From assembly GCA_035565775.1 (NCBI GenBank), contig DATMRW010000007.1, forward strand, positions 1-64,000: DNA of 64,000 bases, written 5' to 3'. The translations under genes were made by a program, and so were the position numbers. Within the stretch, counting starts at the first letter, position 1; the number at the start of each line of letters is the position of its first letter. This DNA is from PRO6 sp035565775 (lineage in GTDB: Bacteria; Pseudomonadota; Alphaproteobacteria; Rhizobiales; Xanthobacteraceae). Of the stretch, positions 51,225 through 60,570 are shown one piece after another. The notes beneath the pieces are model-generated. The model was not told the DNA's origin, searched no databases, and saw nothing but the letters and a program-made list of their open reading frames with translations.

Positions 51225-51704
51225 CTATGAGAGGAATGTTTCGAGCCGGGCGACGAGATCATCGGCGGCGAATGCACCGATCATGCGCGTACCGGAAAAC
51301 TCGCGGCCCGTCGCAGGATTGATGAAGAGGAGCGCGGGCGGCCCTTCGATGCCAAGGTGCTGCATCAGCGCCTTGCTGGCGGCATCTACGGCGGTGACGT
51401 CGACATTGATGAGGGAAAACTCGCCTAGCTGCTCGACGATGCGGCGATCGATGAACACGGTCCGTTCCAGCCGCCGGCAGATCGCGCACCAGTCGGCTGA
51501 AACCTTGACCACTGCGATCTTGCGGTCGCGGCGTGCTTCGGCGATCGCCGCCATGTAATGCGGCAGGGAGCGCACCGGGCCGCCCTTGGCAAAGCCGGGC
51601 TGCGGGCATGCGATGACGGCAAGGACGAGGGATGCGGCCAGCCCGAGCAGCATGCGCCGCGAAGGCGATGCGTCCCATTGTGCTGCTGTGTCCTCAATCT
51701 CCAT
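51225..51704 (-). CDS. Exported thioredoxin-fold protein, DsbD C-terminal-like
   Basis: A 159-residue protein with an N-terminal membrane/signal segment (MLLGLAASLVLAVIA) and a thioredoxin domain with SADWCAICRRLERTVF, cysteines at 73 and 76. It resembles the gamma domain of DsbD and may carry electrons from it, or duplicate that domain. Its start overlaps the dsbD stop (TAATG), so the two are translationally coupled. Confidence 0.86.
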   Translation of the reverse strand: MEIEDTAAQWDASPSRRMLLGLAASLVLAVIACPQPGFAKGGPVRSLPHYMAAIAEARRDRKIAVVKVSADWCAICRRLERTVFIDRRIVEQLGEFSLINVDVTAVDAASKALMQHLGIEGPPALLFINPATGREFSGTRMIGAFAADDLVARLETFLS

Positions 51705-53572
51705 TAAGCACCCGCATGGTCGAGCTTGCGGGTGAATTCATCGACCGTGATCGCGCCGATGGTGCGGGTGTCGCCGATCTCGCCGCCGGTCGCTGGATCG
51801 AGCACCAGCATGGTTGGCGGCCCGACGATGCTGAAGCGTTTCATCAACTCGCGGCTGTTGTCGCCGTAGTCCGTGACATCGGCGGTGATGACTGAAAAAT
51901 CGGCGAGGCGCTGCCTGACGGCGGGATTGCTCAGCACGTCGCGTTCGATCTGCTTGCAGACCGTGCACCATTCGGCGGTGAACTGCACCAGCACCGGTTT
52001 GCCGGCGGTCCTTGCCGTCGCGAGGGCGGCATCGAAGGCCGGCGACGATGTGACGATACTGGCCTTCTCGGCCTTTGCTTCCGCGACGAGGCCCGTGCCG
52101 GAGCGTTCGAGGAATGACAGCGGCCGCATCGGGTCGGTTGCGCCGCCGGCGAATCCGGCGAGCAGAATGACGCCGTAGACGACGGAGGCGATGCCGGCCG
52201 CTTTCGCCAGCCGTTGGCCGAGTGCGCCGGCAGGCGTTGCCTCCGACGTGTCGAGGCGATCGAATGCGCCGATGAAGGTGCCGATGCCGATCGCGAACAA
52301 CGCCCAGAACCCGACCGCGAGATTGGCGGGCAGAGCGCGGCTGATCATCGCAATCGCAAGGCCAAGGAAGATGTAGCCGAAGATGTTTTTGATCTGAGCG
52401 AGCCAGGGGCCGGACTTCGGCAGAAGGCGGCTGCCAAAGGTGCCGAACACGATCAGCGGCAGGCCCATGCCGAGGCCGAGCGCGAACAGCGCAAGCCCGC
52501 CGCGCATCACGTCGCTGGTCTGGGCGACGTAGAGCAGTGCCGCGGCGAGCGGCGGTGTGACGCACGGGCCGACGATCAGCGCCGAGCCGAAGCCGAGCAC
52601 GGCTGCGCCGCCGATCGATCCGCCTTTGCCGGAAGTGGCGGAAGAAAGGCGCGCGCTCCAGCTTGCGGGCATCTGCAGATCGAACAGCCCGAACATCGAC
52701 AGCGCGAGCGCCACGAAAACGAGGCTCATGATGCCGACTGCAATCGGCGTCTGCAGCGCGAGCTGGAGATTCTGGCCTGACCAGGCGGCGACGACGCCGA
52801 TCACAGCATAGGCGGAGGCCATCGCCAGCACATAGGAGGTGGAGAGCACGAAGCCGCGCCCGGCGGAAAGGTGCTCGCCGGAGCGAACCAGCATGCCCGA
52901 GAGGATCGGGATCATCGGGAACACGCAGGGCGTCAGCGCGAGCAAAAGACCGAAGCCGAGAAAGGTGAAAAGCGTAAAGACAAGGCTGCCGGAAAAGGCG
53001 CTCGTTGCGGTGTCGCTCTGGCTGCCCGTGCCTGCTGGCGCTGCGGGCGCGCTTTCCACTTCCGCGGGCAGATTGCTCCACTCCATCTGATCGAGCGCGG
53101 CTGACAGCTTCGCCGGGCCGGGCGGAGCGGCTGCATCGGTCACGGCCAGCGTCGCAGTGTTGAGCGAAACGGTCTGCGGCGGATAGCAGATGATGTCTTC
53201 GGCGCAGCCTTGATAGGTGACGATAAGGTTGCCGTCCGCCGGTACGTTGGCGAGATCGACGGTGGCCTTGGCCTGGTTCCAATAGATCTCGGTCTGGCCG
53301 AAGGTCGGGTCGTCCTTTTGGTCACCGGCTTCCGTCGTGAACGGCACCGAGGCGCCATTTGCCTGACGCAGGCCGATCTTCTCGCGGTAAAGGTAGTTGC
53401 CGGGTTGAATGGTCCAGTTCAGGGTCAGGTGCTGGCCGTCTTTTGCAGCCGTGAGCTTGAATGCCTGATCGACCGGCAACGGATTTGCGGCGGTGGCCGG
53501 AAGCGCTGCGACCAGCCACAACATGGCGGCAAAAAGGGAACTGATGCCGAATCGGCACATGATGCTGGACAT
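51704..53572 (-). CDS. dsbD: Thiol:disulfide interchange protein DsbD
   Basis: DsbD moves electrons from cytoplasmic thioredoxin across the membrane to periplasmic thiol proteins. The 622-residue protein has a signal peptide, an N-terminal immunoglobulin-like alpha domain with CAEDIICYPPQ, a beta domain of about eight membrane segments with LALTPCVFPMIPILSG and GPCVTPPLAAALL, and a C-terminal thioredoxin domain with FTAEWCTVCKQIE. It is the first gene of a run of thiol and cell-wall genes, divergent from a two-component system with a shared upstream region of 93 bases. Confidence 0.95.
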   Translation of the reverse strand: MSSIMCRFGISSLFAAMLWLVAALPATAANPLPVDQAFKLTAAKDGQHLTLNWTIQPGNYLYREKIGLRQANGASVPFTTEAGDQKDDPTFGQTEIYWNQAKATVDLANVPADGNLIVTYQGCAEDIICYPPQTVSLNTATLAVTDAAAPPGPAKLSAALDQMEWSNLPAEVESAPAAPAGTGSQSDTATSAFSGSLVFTLFTFLGFGLLLALTPCVFPMIPILSGMLVRSGEHLSAGRGFVLSTSYVLAMASAYAVIGVVAAWSGQNLQLALQTPIAVGIMSLVFVALALSMFGLFDLQMPASWSARLSSATSGKGGSIGGAAVLGFGSALIVGPCVTPPLAAALLYVAQTSDVMRGGLALFALGLGMGLPLIVFGTFGSRLLPKSGPWLAQIKNIFGYIFLGLAIAMISRALPANLAVGFWALFAIGIGTFIGAFDRLDTSEATPAGALGQRLAKAAGIASVVYGVILLAGFAGGATDPMRPLSFLERSGTGLVAEAKAEKASIVTSSPAFDAALATARTAGKPVLVQFTAEWCTVCKQIERDVLSNPAVRQRLADFSVITADVTDYGDNSRELMKRFSIVGPPTMLVLDPATGGEIGDTRTIGAITVDEFTRKLDHAGA

Positions 53573-53614
53573 GGGGCCTCAGGATTGTGATTTGCCGCGA
53601 TGTCGGAAACCGAC

Positions 53615-53631
53615 CTTAAGCCAGCCTTAAG
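53615..53631. promoter_or_regulatory. PmrA/QseB-type operator box
   Basis: CTTAAG at 53615-53620 and CTTAAG at 53626-53631 are separated by five bases (CCAGC), which is a perfect match to the direct-repeat box bound by PmrA, QseB and relatives. It lies between the divergent dsbD and response regulator genes, 35 bases before the regulator start, and so could control both directions. Confidence 0.82.
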
Positions 53632-53665
53632 GCAGTGTTGGAACAGGTCGGCGAAGGAGATTGGC

Positions 53666-54322
53666 ATGCGCATCTTGGTTGTCGAAGACGACCCCATTTT
53701 GGCAAACGGTTTAAAAGTTGGCCTCAGCCTCGGCGGCTGGGCGGTGGATCTCGTGGGAACCTGCGCCGATGCCCGCGCGGCGGTTGGGGCCGTCGAGTTC
53801 GACGCGGTAGTGCTCGACCTGATGCTGCCGGACGGTTCCGGCATCGACGTGCTTGCCGAAATGCGCGCGTGCGAGGACAGGACGCCGGTGCTGCTCCTGA
53901 CCGCGCTCGACGACGTCGCTGACCGGATCCGCGGGCTCGACAGCGGGGCGGATGACTATCTCGGCAAGCCGTTCGACCTCGACGAACTGGCGGCGCGGGT
54001 GCGGGCGATCGCGAGGCGCGGAACCGGGCGGGCGACGCCCTCAATCGCGGCTGGCGGCATCGTCATCGATCCAGCGACGCTCACCGTCACCGTGGACGGC
54101 GATGCGGTGTCCGTATCGCGCCGCGAGTTCGCGGTGCTCTCCGCGCTGATGGAGCGCCCCGGCACGATCCGCTCCAAGAGCGAAATCGAAGAGCGGCTCT
54201 ACGGCTGGCAGGAGGAGATCGAAAGCAACACCGTCGAGGTCCACATCCACCATCTGCGCGCAAAGATCGGTCGCGATGCCATCGAAACGGTGCGCGGCCT
54301 CGGCTATCGGTTGAAGGCATGA
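53666..54322 (+). CDS. OmpR-family response regulator, QseB/PmrA-like
   Basis: A 218-residue regulator with a receiver domain (MRILVVEDDPILANGL; phosphorylated Asp51 in VVLDLMLPDGSG; Lys101 in YLGKPF) and a winged-helix DNA-binding domain with SRREFAVLSALMERPG and ERLYGWQEEIESNTVEVHIHHLRAKIG, the recognition helix characteristic of QseB/PmrA/TctD proteins. Start ATG 53666 follows AAGGAGA; a longer frame from 53600 is rejected. The CTTAAG box before it indicates autoregulation and control of the divergent dsbD operon. Confidence 0.94.
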   Translation: MRILVVEDDPILANGLKVGLSLGGWAVDLVGTCADARAAVGAVEFDAVVLDLMLPDGSGIDVLAEMRACEDRTPVLLLTALDDVADRIRGLDSGADDYLGKPFDLDELAARVRAIARRGTGRATPSIAAGGIVIDPATLTVTVDGDAVSVSRREFAVLSALMERPGTIRSKSEIEERLYGWQEEIESNTVEVHIHHLRAKIGRDAIETVRGLGYRLKA

Positions 54323-55689
54323 GCATGGCCGCTTCCAGCGTCGATATGACCTCGCTCCGCAAGCGGCTGTTCGCGTTGCTGATCGTCGCGACCGGCGTGA
54401 TCTGGCTGTCCGCCATCGGCTGGATCTATTTCGGCAGCAAGGCTGAGGTCGAGCATGTGCTCGACACGCGGCTGCAGGAAGCCGCCAAGATGGTGCATTC
54501 GCTTGTCGCCAGCGGCAACGTCGCCTCGGCGCCGGAGAAGGCGCAGGTTCTCGAGCCGCTGCAAGGGGCGGCGGGATACGAGCGGCAATTGTCCTGCCAG
54601 ATCTGGTCGCTCGATGGAAAGCTGATGGCGCGCTCCAGCGGCGCCCCCGAGGCGCGGCTGGCCGACGATGCCCAGGGCTTTTCCGAACGCAACGTCAATG
54701 GCGAGCCGTGGCGGGTATATACGATCGAGGACGCCGCCAAGGGCGTGCGGGTGATGGTGGGCGATCGCGTCGGCGTGCGCGAGCGGCTGATCGCCGACCT
54801 GATCAAGGGCCTGATCGTGCCGCTGCTGCTCATCGTGCCGCTGCTCGGCGCGCTGATCTGGATCAGCATCGACAGGGGCCTGCGCCCGCTCAAGGTGATC
54901 GCCGACGAACTGGCGCAGCGCAGCGCCGACGACATGGGGCCGATCGAGGCCGGGCGCGTGCCATCCGAAATCAAGCCGCTGACCAATGCGATCAACGGGC
55001 TGTTCGCGAAGGTCGAGGCAGCGCGGCGGCACGAGCGCGAGGTGACGGCCTTCGCGGCGCATGAATTGCGCACGCCGCTGGCCGGCCTCAAGACGCAGAC
55101 GCAGATCGCGCTCGCCGCCACCGATCCGGCGACGAAGGAAGGCGCGCTGCGCCAGATCCTTGCTTCGGTCGATCGCACCACGCGCCTTGTCCGGCAGCTT
55201 CTGACGCTGGCGAAGCTCGATGCAGGCGCGGACCGCGGCGGCGTCGACGAGGTCAATCTCGGCGAGGTGCTCGATGCCATCAATTCCGGGCTGGCGCCGC
55301 GCGGCGAGCTGCTCCGGGTTTCACGCGATTCCTCGCTGGATGATGTCGTGCTGCGGACCAATCGCGAGATGCTGACGATCGCGCTTCGCAACCTGCATGA
55401 AAATGCGTTGCAGCACATGCCGGACGGCGGCCGCATCCACTGGCGTCTGGCAGCGGATGGTAACGGCGTTGCGATCGAGGATGAAGGGCCAGGCATTCCG
55501 GCGGATGAGCTCGGCGCGGTGACGCAGCGGTTCTTTCGCGGCCGGCACAAAAGCGCGGCGGGCACCGGGCTCGGACTGGCGATTGTCGAGACGGCGGTGG
55601 AGCAGCTTGGCTTTTCGCTGAAGCTCGCCAACCGCACGGATCGCGATGGCCTGCGCGCCGAGGTGCGCTTTCATCGCGACGCCGCCTGA
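54319..55689 (+). CDS. Sensor histidine kinase, QseC/PmrB-like
   Basis: A 456-residue inner-membrane sensor partnered with the regulator before it (ATGA overlap). Two membrane segments are visible, near residues 15-40 and 165-190, enclosing a periplasmic sensor region of about 125 residues. A HAMP linker follows, then HELRTPLAG with phospho-His248, and an ATPase domain with NLHENALQH, DEGPGIPADE and AGTGLGLAIVE. The signal is not known; its closeness to dsbD suggests envelope redox or cell-wall stress. The stop at 55687-55689 directly abuts the convergent livF stop. Confidence 0.93.
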   Translation: MSMAASSVDMTSLRKRLFALLIVATGVIWLSAIGWIYFGSKAEVEHVLDTRLQEAAKMVHSLVASGNVASAPEKAQVLEPLQGAAGYERQLSCQIWSLDGKLMARSSGAPEARLADDAQGFSERNVNGEPWRVYTIEDAAKGVRVMVGDRVGVRERLIADLIKGLIVPLLLIVPLLGALIWISIDRGLRPLKVIADELAQRSADDMGPIEAGRVPSEIKPLTNAINGLFAKVEAARRHEREVTAFAAHELRTPLAGLKTQTQIALAATDPATKEGALRQILASVDRTTRLVRQLLTLAKLDAGADRGGVDEVNLGEVLDAINSGLAPRGELLRVSRDSSLDDVVLRTNREMLTIALRNLHENALQHMPDGGRIHWRLAADGNGVAIEDEGPGIPADELGAVTQRFFRGRHKSAAGTGLGLAIVETAVEQLGFSLKLANRTDRDGLRAEVRFHRDAA

Positions 55690-56361
55690 TCAGTCCGCCG
55701 CGGTTTCGCTGCCATTGGCGCCGCGCTCGATGACGTATTGCCGGTCGAACAGCGAGCGCGAGTGGTTGAGGTCGGACTGCGAGATCACCACGCTCAGCGC
55801 CGTGCCCTTGAGGCTGGCGATGACCTCCGACAGCCGATGCGACAGCGCCGGCGCGACGCCTTCAAACGGTTCGTCGAGCAGTAGAAGCCGCGTGCCCACC
55901 GCAAGCGCGCGGCAGAGCGCGACCAGCTTCTGCTGGCCGCCGGAGAGCAGAAGCGCCTTGCGGTCGCGCATCGCCGCGACCTCGGGCATGATGTCGTAGA
56001 CAAAATCGAGCCGTTCATCTCGTCGCAGCGTTTTCGAGACCCAGACCGGCAGCAGGATGTTTTCCTCCACCGTCAGCTCCGGCACGAGCTGGCGATCTTC
56101 CGGCATGTAGCCAAGGCCGAGCGGCGCGCGGCCGTGGCGCGGTATGGCGGCGAGGTTTTGTCCGTCGAACTGAATCGTGCCCTGGGTGATCGGCAGGTGG
56201 CCCATGATGGTGCGCATCAGCGTTGTCTTGCCGGCGCCGTTGCGGCCGATGATGCCGACCATAGCGCCCTGCGGCACTTCGAGTGAGAAGCCGCGCAACG
56301 CCTGCATGGCCTGAATGGTGACGTGAAGGCCGCTGACCGAAAGGAGGCTGGGTGTCGTCAT
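55690..56361 (-). CDS. livF: Branched-chain-type ABC transporter, ATP-binding protein LivF
   Basis: A 223-residue ATPase of the high-affinity amino acid/aromatic acid (HAAT) uptake family. It shows GRNGAGKTTLMRTIMG, the LivF-type YMPEDRQLVPELTVEEN, LSGGQQKLVALCRALA and LLLLDEPFEGVAP. It overlaps livG by four bases. The substrate of this system is not fixed by homology; family members import amino acids, urea or aromatic acids. It ends one base after the convergent kinase gene. Confidence 0.94.
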   Translation of the reverse strand: MTTPSLLSVSGLHVTIQAMQALRGFSLEVPQGAMVGIIGRNGAGKTTLMRTIMGHLPITQGTIQFDGQNLAAIPRHGRAPLGLGYMPEDRQLVPELTVEENILLPVWVSKTLRRDERLDFVYDIMPEVAAMRDRKALLLSGGQQKLVALCRALAVGTRLLLLDEPFEGVAPALSHRLSEVIASLKGTALSVVISQSDLNHSRSLFDRQYVIERGANGSETAAD

Positions 56362-57119
56362 GCCGTGCCTCCGGTGACATAGCGCCGGACCTCGCTGTCC
56401 GTCAGCACGTGATCGGGCGTGCCGTCCGAAATCACCCGGCCGCTGTAGAAGGCGATCACACGGTCGGCATAGCCACGCACGATGTCCATGTCGTGCTCGA
56501 CGAAGACGATGGTTGCCGCATCGCCCGCGATGGCTTCCATCACGCGGTCCATCGCCGGAAATTTTTCCTCGGCGCTGATACCCGATGTCGGCTCGTCGAG
56601 AAACAGCAGGCGCGGTTTCCGGGCGAGCGCCATGGCGATGTCCAGCAGCTTGCGCATGCCGCCCGGCATCTCGCTCACCGGACGGTAGGCCATGGCCTCA
56701 AGCCCGAAGCGTTGCAGGAGTTCGTGGGCGCGCGCCTCGTTGCCGCCCGCGGCGGCACTGTTCCAGAACGACAGCTTCTGGCCCGCTGCGGCGAGCGCGA
56801 CCAGCATGTTTTCGAGCGCGGTGAGTTCGATGCAGAGCTGCGGGATCTGGAACGAACGGCAGATGCCGCGATGGGCGATGGTGCGCGGCGCAAGGCCGAC
56901 GATCGACTGGCCGTCCAGTTCGATCGCCCCGGCGTCGGGCCGCAGATAGCCGGTGACGATATTGACGAAGGTGGTCTTGCCCGCGCCGTTGGAGCCGATC
57001 AGGCAGAGGCGCTGGCCCGCCGGGACTTCGATCGTCACGTCCGCGGCAGCGACCACGGCGCCAAAGCTTTTCGCCAGCCCGCGCGCCGACAGGACGGGCG
57101 TTGTCGGTGCCGTGTTCAT
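56358..57119 (-). CDS. livG: Branched-chain-type ABC transporter, ATP-binding protein LivG
   Basis: A 253-residue ATPase, partner to LivF. Motifs are GSNGAGKTTFVNIVTGYL, RSFQIPQLC at the Q-loop, EMPGGMRKLLDIAMALA as the signature (with MPGG in place of the usual LSGG), LLFLDEPTSGIS and FVEHDMD. It overlaps livM and livF by four bases each. Confidence 0.94.
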   Translation of the reverse strand: MNTAPTTPVLSARGLAKSFGAVVAAADVTIEVPAGQRLCLIGSNGAGKTTFVNIVTGYLRPDAGAIELDGQSIVGLAPRTIAHRGICRSFQIPQLCIELTALENMLVALAAAGQKLSFWNSAAAGGNEARAHELLQRFGLEAMAYRPVSEMPGGMRKLLDIAMALARKPRLLFLDEPTSGISAEEKFPAMDRVMEAIAGDAATIVFVEHDMDIVRGYADRVIAFYSGRVISDGTPDHVLTDSEVRRYVTGGTA

Positions 57120-58099
57120 CGCGCCGCCTCCCGTTCGCTTGCCGAAATTTTTGGCTCGGGCGACTTGCCGCCGGCGCGCCGGCTCCAGAGCGAGCCGATG
57201 CCGGCGGGCAGGAACAGGATGATGGCGAGAAGGAACAGGCCAAGCGCCATCTGCCAGGTGTTGGGAAAGTAGAGATTCGAGAATGAGCGCACCAGTTCGA
57301 GCGCGAGCGAGGCGACGAACACCGCCACCACGCTTTGCGCGCCCGCGAGAATGGCGACGAAGACGAATTCGCCCGATTGCGTCCAGTAGCTGAAGGTCGG
57401 CTCGATATGGCCGAGCGCAAGCACGGTGAGCGCGCCGCCGAGGCCGCCGAGCGCCGCGGCAAGGGTAAAATTCATCGCCATCACCGACTGCACCGAAACA
57501 CCGAGATATTCGACCCGCAGCGAATTGCCGAGCACAGCCTGAGTGACGAGGCCGCGCGCCGAGCGGGTGTGGATCGCCACCGCCAATGAGGCGAGGCCGG
57601 TCGAGACGATGGTCAGCACATAGAGGATGTAGTCGCCGGTGCCGCCTTCGAGGCGCATGCCCAGCAGCGTGCCGCGGGGGATGTTGAAGCCGTCGGAGCC
57701 GCCCATCGCGGTGGACTTGATGAGGATGCCGTAGAGCACCATCGACAGCGCAAGGGTGAGCATGCCGAAGAAGATGCCGCTGTAGCGCGCGATCAGCGGG
57801 CCGACGGCAGCGCCGGCGATGGTCGCGGCGATGGTGCCGATCAGCATCAGCACAACGACATCGCTGATGCCGAGATGGGTGACCGACAGCGCTACCGCAT
57901 AGCCGCCGATGGCGAACACCATGCCCTGCCCGAAGGAAACGAGGCCGCCGCGCATGATCAGCAAAATGCCGACCGAGACGATGCCGTGGGAGGCCGCCAT
58001 CGTGCAGAGAAACAGCAGCCAGCGCGGCAGGGCCAGCCCGAGCAGGGCGAGTGCGGCAATGGCTGCGACAGCGAGGAGCGTGAGATTTTTCCGGGTCAT
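57116..58099 (-). CDS. livM: Branched-chain-type ABC transporter, permease LivM
   Basis: A 327-residue membrane protein with about nine hydrophobic segments. The LivM pattern is clear: SFGQGMVFAIGGYAVAL, GSDGFNIPRGTLLG, and the loop ending GALTVLALGHIEPTFSYWTQSGEFVFVAILAG. It is one base after livH and overlaps livG. Confidence 0.92.
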   Translation of the reverse strand: MTRKNLTLLAVAAIAALALLGLALPRWLLFLCTMAASHGIVSVGILLIMRGGLVSFGQGMVFAIGGYAVALSVTHLGISDVVVLMLIGTIAATIAGAAVGPLIARYSGIFFGMLTLALSMVLYGILIKSTAMGGSDGFNIPRGTLLGMRLEGGTGDYILYVLTIVSTGLASLAVAIHTRSARGLVTQAVLGNSLRVEYLGVSVQSVMAMNFTLAAALGGLGGALTVLALGHIEPTFSYWTQSGEFVFVAILAGAQSVVAVFVASLALELVRSFSNLYFPNTWQMALGLFLLAIILFLPAGIGSLWSRRAGGKSPEPKISASEREAAR

Positions 58100-58100
58100 G

Positions 58101-58997
58101 TCAGATTTTTCTCGCCGCCGCGCGCTGGAACAGGCCTTCAGGCCGGAACACCAGCACCGCGGCCATTACGAGATAGATCGAGAAGAGTTCAGCCTCGGGA
58201 AATAGGTGCACCGCCGCAGCGCGCGCCAGCCCGACGACGACGGCGCCGATCGCCGCGCCCTCGATCGAACCCAGTCCGCCAATAATGATCACTGCAAAGG
58301 AGACGATGATCACGCTGACGCTGATGCCGGGCTGCACGGAAATCATCGGTGCGGTGAAGGCGCCGCCGATCGCCGCAAGAAACACGCCGACGGTGAAGGC
58401 GGCGAGATGGACGCGATCGACGTTCACGCCCATGCTGGCGCTCATTTCGCGATTGAAGATCACCGCCAGCACGATCTTGCCGAACACCGTGCGGTTGAGG
58501 CCGAACCACACGATCAGCCCGCAGACGATGGCAAGGCCGATCAGGGCAAAGTCATAGCCGACATAAAACATCGACTCGAAGGCGACATTGCCGAAGAGCT
58601 GATAGGGCTCGGTGACGTAATAGGGGTTGACGCCCCAGATCAGCTTCACCGCGTCCTCAAGAATGAGGAACAGCGCGTAGGTGACCAGAAGCAAAATCAC
58701 CTCATCGCGGCCGTAGAACAGGCGGAGCAGGCCGCGCTCCAGAAGCGGGCCGAGGAGCAGCGCCGTCACGGCCGCCGCGAGCAGCATCGCCAGCAGGGCA
58801 TACCAGCCGCCGAACCCCCACGCTGCGAAGAACGTCACCGCATTGGCAGCCATATAGGCGCCCACGGCATAGAGGCTGCCGTGGGCGATGTTGAGAATTT
58901 TTAAGACGCCGAAGATCAGCGTGAGACCAAGGGCGACGACAAACAGCCACGACGCGTAAATCAGGCCGTCCATAAGGATGGTCAAGGCGAGCTGCAC
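58101..58997 (-). CDS. livH: Branched-chain-type ABC transporter, permease LivH
   Basis: A 298-residue membrane protein with eight or so hydrophobic segments. It has the LivH features ILNIAHGSLYAVGAYMA and FNREMSASMGVNVDRVHLAAFTVGVFLAAIGG, and the late GGLGSIEGAAIGAVVVGL. It precedes livM by one base and follows the binding-protein gene by 38 bases. Confidence 0.92.
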   Translation of the reverse strand: MQLALTILMDGLIYASWLFVVALGLTLIFGVLKILNIAHGSLYAVGAYMAANAVTFFAAWGFGGWYALLAMLLAAAVTALLLGPLLERGLLRLFYGRDEVILLLVTYALFLILEDAVKLIWGVNPYYVTEPYQLFGNVAFESMFYVGYDFALIGLAIVCGLIVWFGLNRTVFGKIVLAVIFNREMSASMGVNVDRVHLAAFTVGVFLAAIGGAFTAPMISVQPGISVSVIIVSFAVIIIGGLGSIEGAAIGAVVVGLARAAAVHLFPEAELFSIYLVMAAVLVFRPEGLFQRAAARKI

Positions 58998-59035
58998 GGC
59001 ATTCTCCTGCGCGTCAGGTGATCGGATTTTTCCGA

Positions 59036-60373
59036 TTAGTCACACTTGGCGCCGGGGAAGCCTGCCTTGATCCAGTCGAGGCTCTTCATCTTTGCTGGCG
59101 GATTGACGCATTCGGCCGGGAAACGCTGAATGTCCTCGACCAGCACCATCTTCTTGTCGGCATCCCAGCGGGTGCGGCCGATCGCCATCGCCTGGATCGC
59201 CTGATGGCCGTTGCCGTTGCGCATCTGGATCAGGCCGCCGGGAGTTTCCCATTCGGAGTTGCGCAAGGCGTCGGCCAGCTGCTCCGGGCTCGGCTTTTTG
59301 CCGCCATTCGCAGCCATTGCTTTTTCCGTCGCGGCCTTGAGGCCGAGCAAGGCCTGCACCATGCGGTAGGAGGCCTGCACTGGATAGGTGCCGTTGCGAT
59401 AGGCGCTGTAGCCGGGGAAGAACCAGCGGTTCAGCGCATTGTCGGGAGCCATCAGGCCGTAGGCGCCGCGCGCGCCGATGATCGCGCCGTTCGGCATTTT
59501 GTCGCCGAGGGCCTGCAGCACGTGGTCAGCCGCGGAGAACACCGCCTGGCCGCGCTGGAAAACGCCGCGCGGGCCGGCCTGCAGGATGAAGGCCTGCAGA
59601 TCGCCGCCCCAGAAGCTCGAATAGACCACGCTGGAATTGGCGCGGGCGAGCGCGGAGATTTCGGTGCCGTACTGGCCGGCGCCGAATTTCGGCAAAAGAT
59701 CCGCGCTCATCTTCGCATCGGGATAGAGCTGGTTGATCGCGGCGATGAAGTCGGCGCGGGAATCCTGCCCCCAGGCATAGTCCTGATTGATCAGGCTGAA
59801 GGTGTCGACCTTGACGTTCCGCGACTTCATGTAGCGGGCGAGGGCGACGTTATCCTGCGTCGCGTGGGCGGCGGTGCGGAAAACGTAGTTGTAGCTCGCA
59901 TCCTCGAAAATGCGCGGCGTGCCGCAGTCGAACAGGATGAGAAATTTCTTCAGCTCTTCTGCAACCGGGGCAACGGCAAGGCAATCGCCCGAGCCGATAT
60001 AGCCGACGACCGCATCGACGTTTTCGCGCTGATAGAGATTGCGCAGCTCCTGAACCTGCTTGGTCGCGCCGCCGTTCTCATCGACGATGATCGGCTCAAT
60101 CTTCAGGCCACCGAAGCCGACCTTGTTGTAAGGCGCCGGCACGCTGCCCTTGTTCAGCTGCTCGATCAGATATTCCGCGCCATAGCGCGCGGGCACGCCA
60201 AAACTCTCCGATGCCGGCCCCGACAGGAATGTGACGATGCCGAGCTTGAAGGTTTCCTGGGCCTGGGCTGGCGCAGAGCCGATGAATAGGCCCGCGGCGA
60301 TTGCCGCCGCGGCAGCAAATGGCCGGCCAAGCCAATGCCGGCCGACGAGCTGTGACAATGACAGCTGTGACAT
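59036..60373 (-). CDS. ABC transporter periplasmic substrate-binding protein, LivK-like
   Basis: A 445-residue periplasmic protein of the leucine-binding (Peripla_BP_6) family. ATG 60373 follows GAGGAGA; a signal peptide (FAAAAAIAAGLFIGSAPAQA) ends near residue 38. The mature part begins ETFKLGIVTFLSGPASESFGVPAR and includes the DENGGATKQVQELRNLYQREN and NYVFRTAAHATQDN blocks. It is long for the family and resembles those that bind aromatic or other organic acids more than short leucine-binding forms; the ligand is not proven. Confidence 0.93.
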   Translation of the reverse strand: MSQLSLSQLVGRHWLGRPFAAAAAIAAGLFIGSAPAQAQETFKLGIVTFLSGPASESFGVPARYGAEYLIEQLNKGSVPAPYNKVGFGGLKIEPIIVDENGGATKQVQELRNLYQRENVDAVVGYIGSGDCLAVAPVAEELKKFLILFDCGTPRIFEDASYNYVFRTAAHATQDNVALARYMKSRNVKVDTFSLINQDYAWGQDSRADFIAAINQLYPDAKMSADLLPKFGAGQYGTEISALARANSSVVYSSFWGGDLQAFILQAGPRGVFQRGQAVFSAADHVLQALGDKMPNGAIIGARGAYGLMAPDNALNRWFFPGYSAYRNGTYPVQASYRMVQALLGLKAATEKAMAANGGKKPSPEQLADALRNSEWETPGGLIQMRNGNGHQAIQAMAIGRTRWDADKKMVLVEDIQRFPAECVNPPAKMKSLDWIKAGFPGAKCD

Positions 60374-60570
60374 GGACGTCTCCTCGGACCCGCTTGATGC
60401 GGTGTTGCTGTTTCCTCGCCGCGGCCGTTTTGGCCGTCTGTCTGATCGGCACCGTTGTGGCAGCCGTGCCCGTTGGCCGGGCACTTCAAGAGTGCCGGAC
60501 CGCGCCGAGCATTGTCAAGGCAACGAGGGGAGGTGAGGCCGGGGGCGGGGGCCGTCCGGGCCCCGCAATG

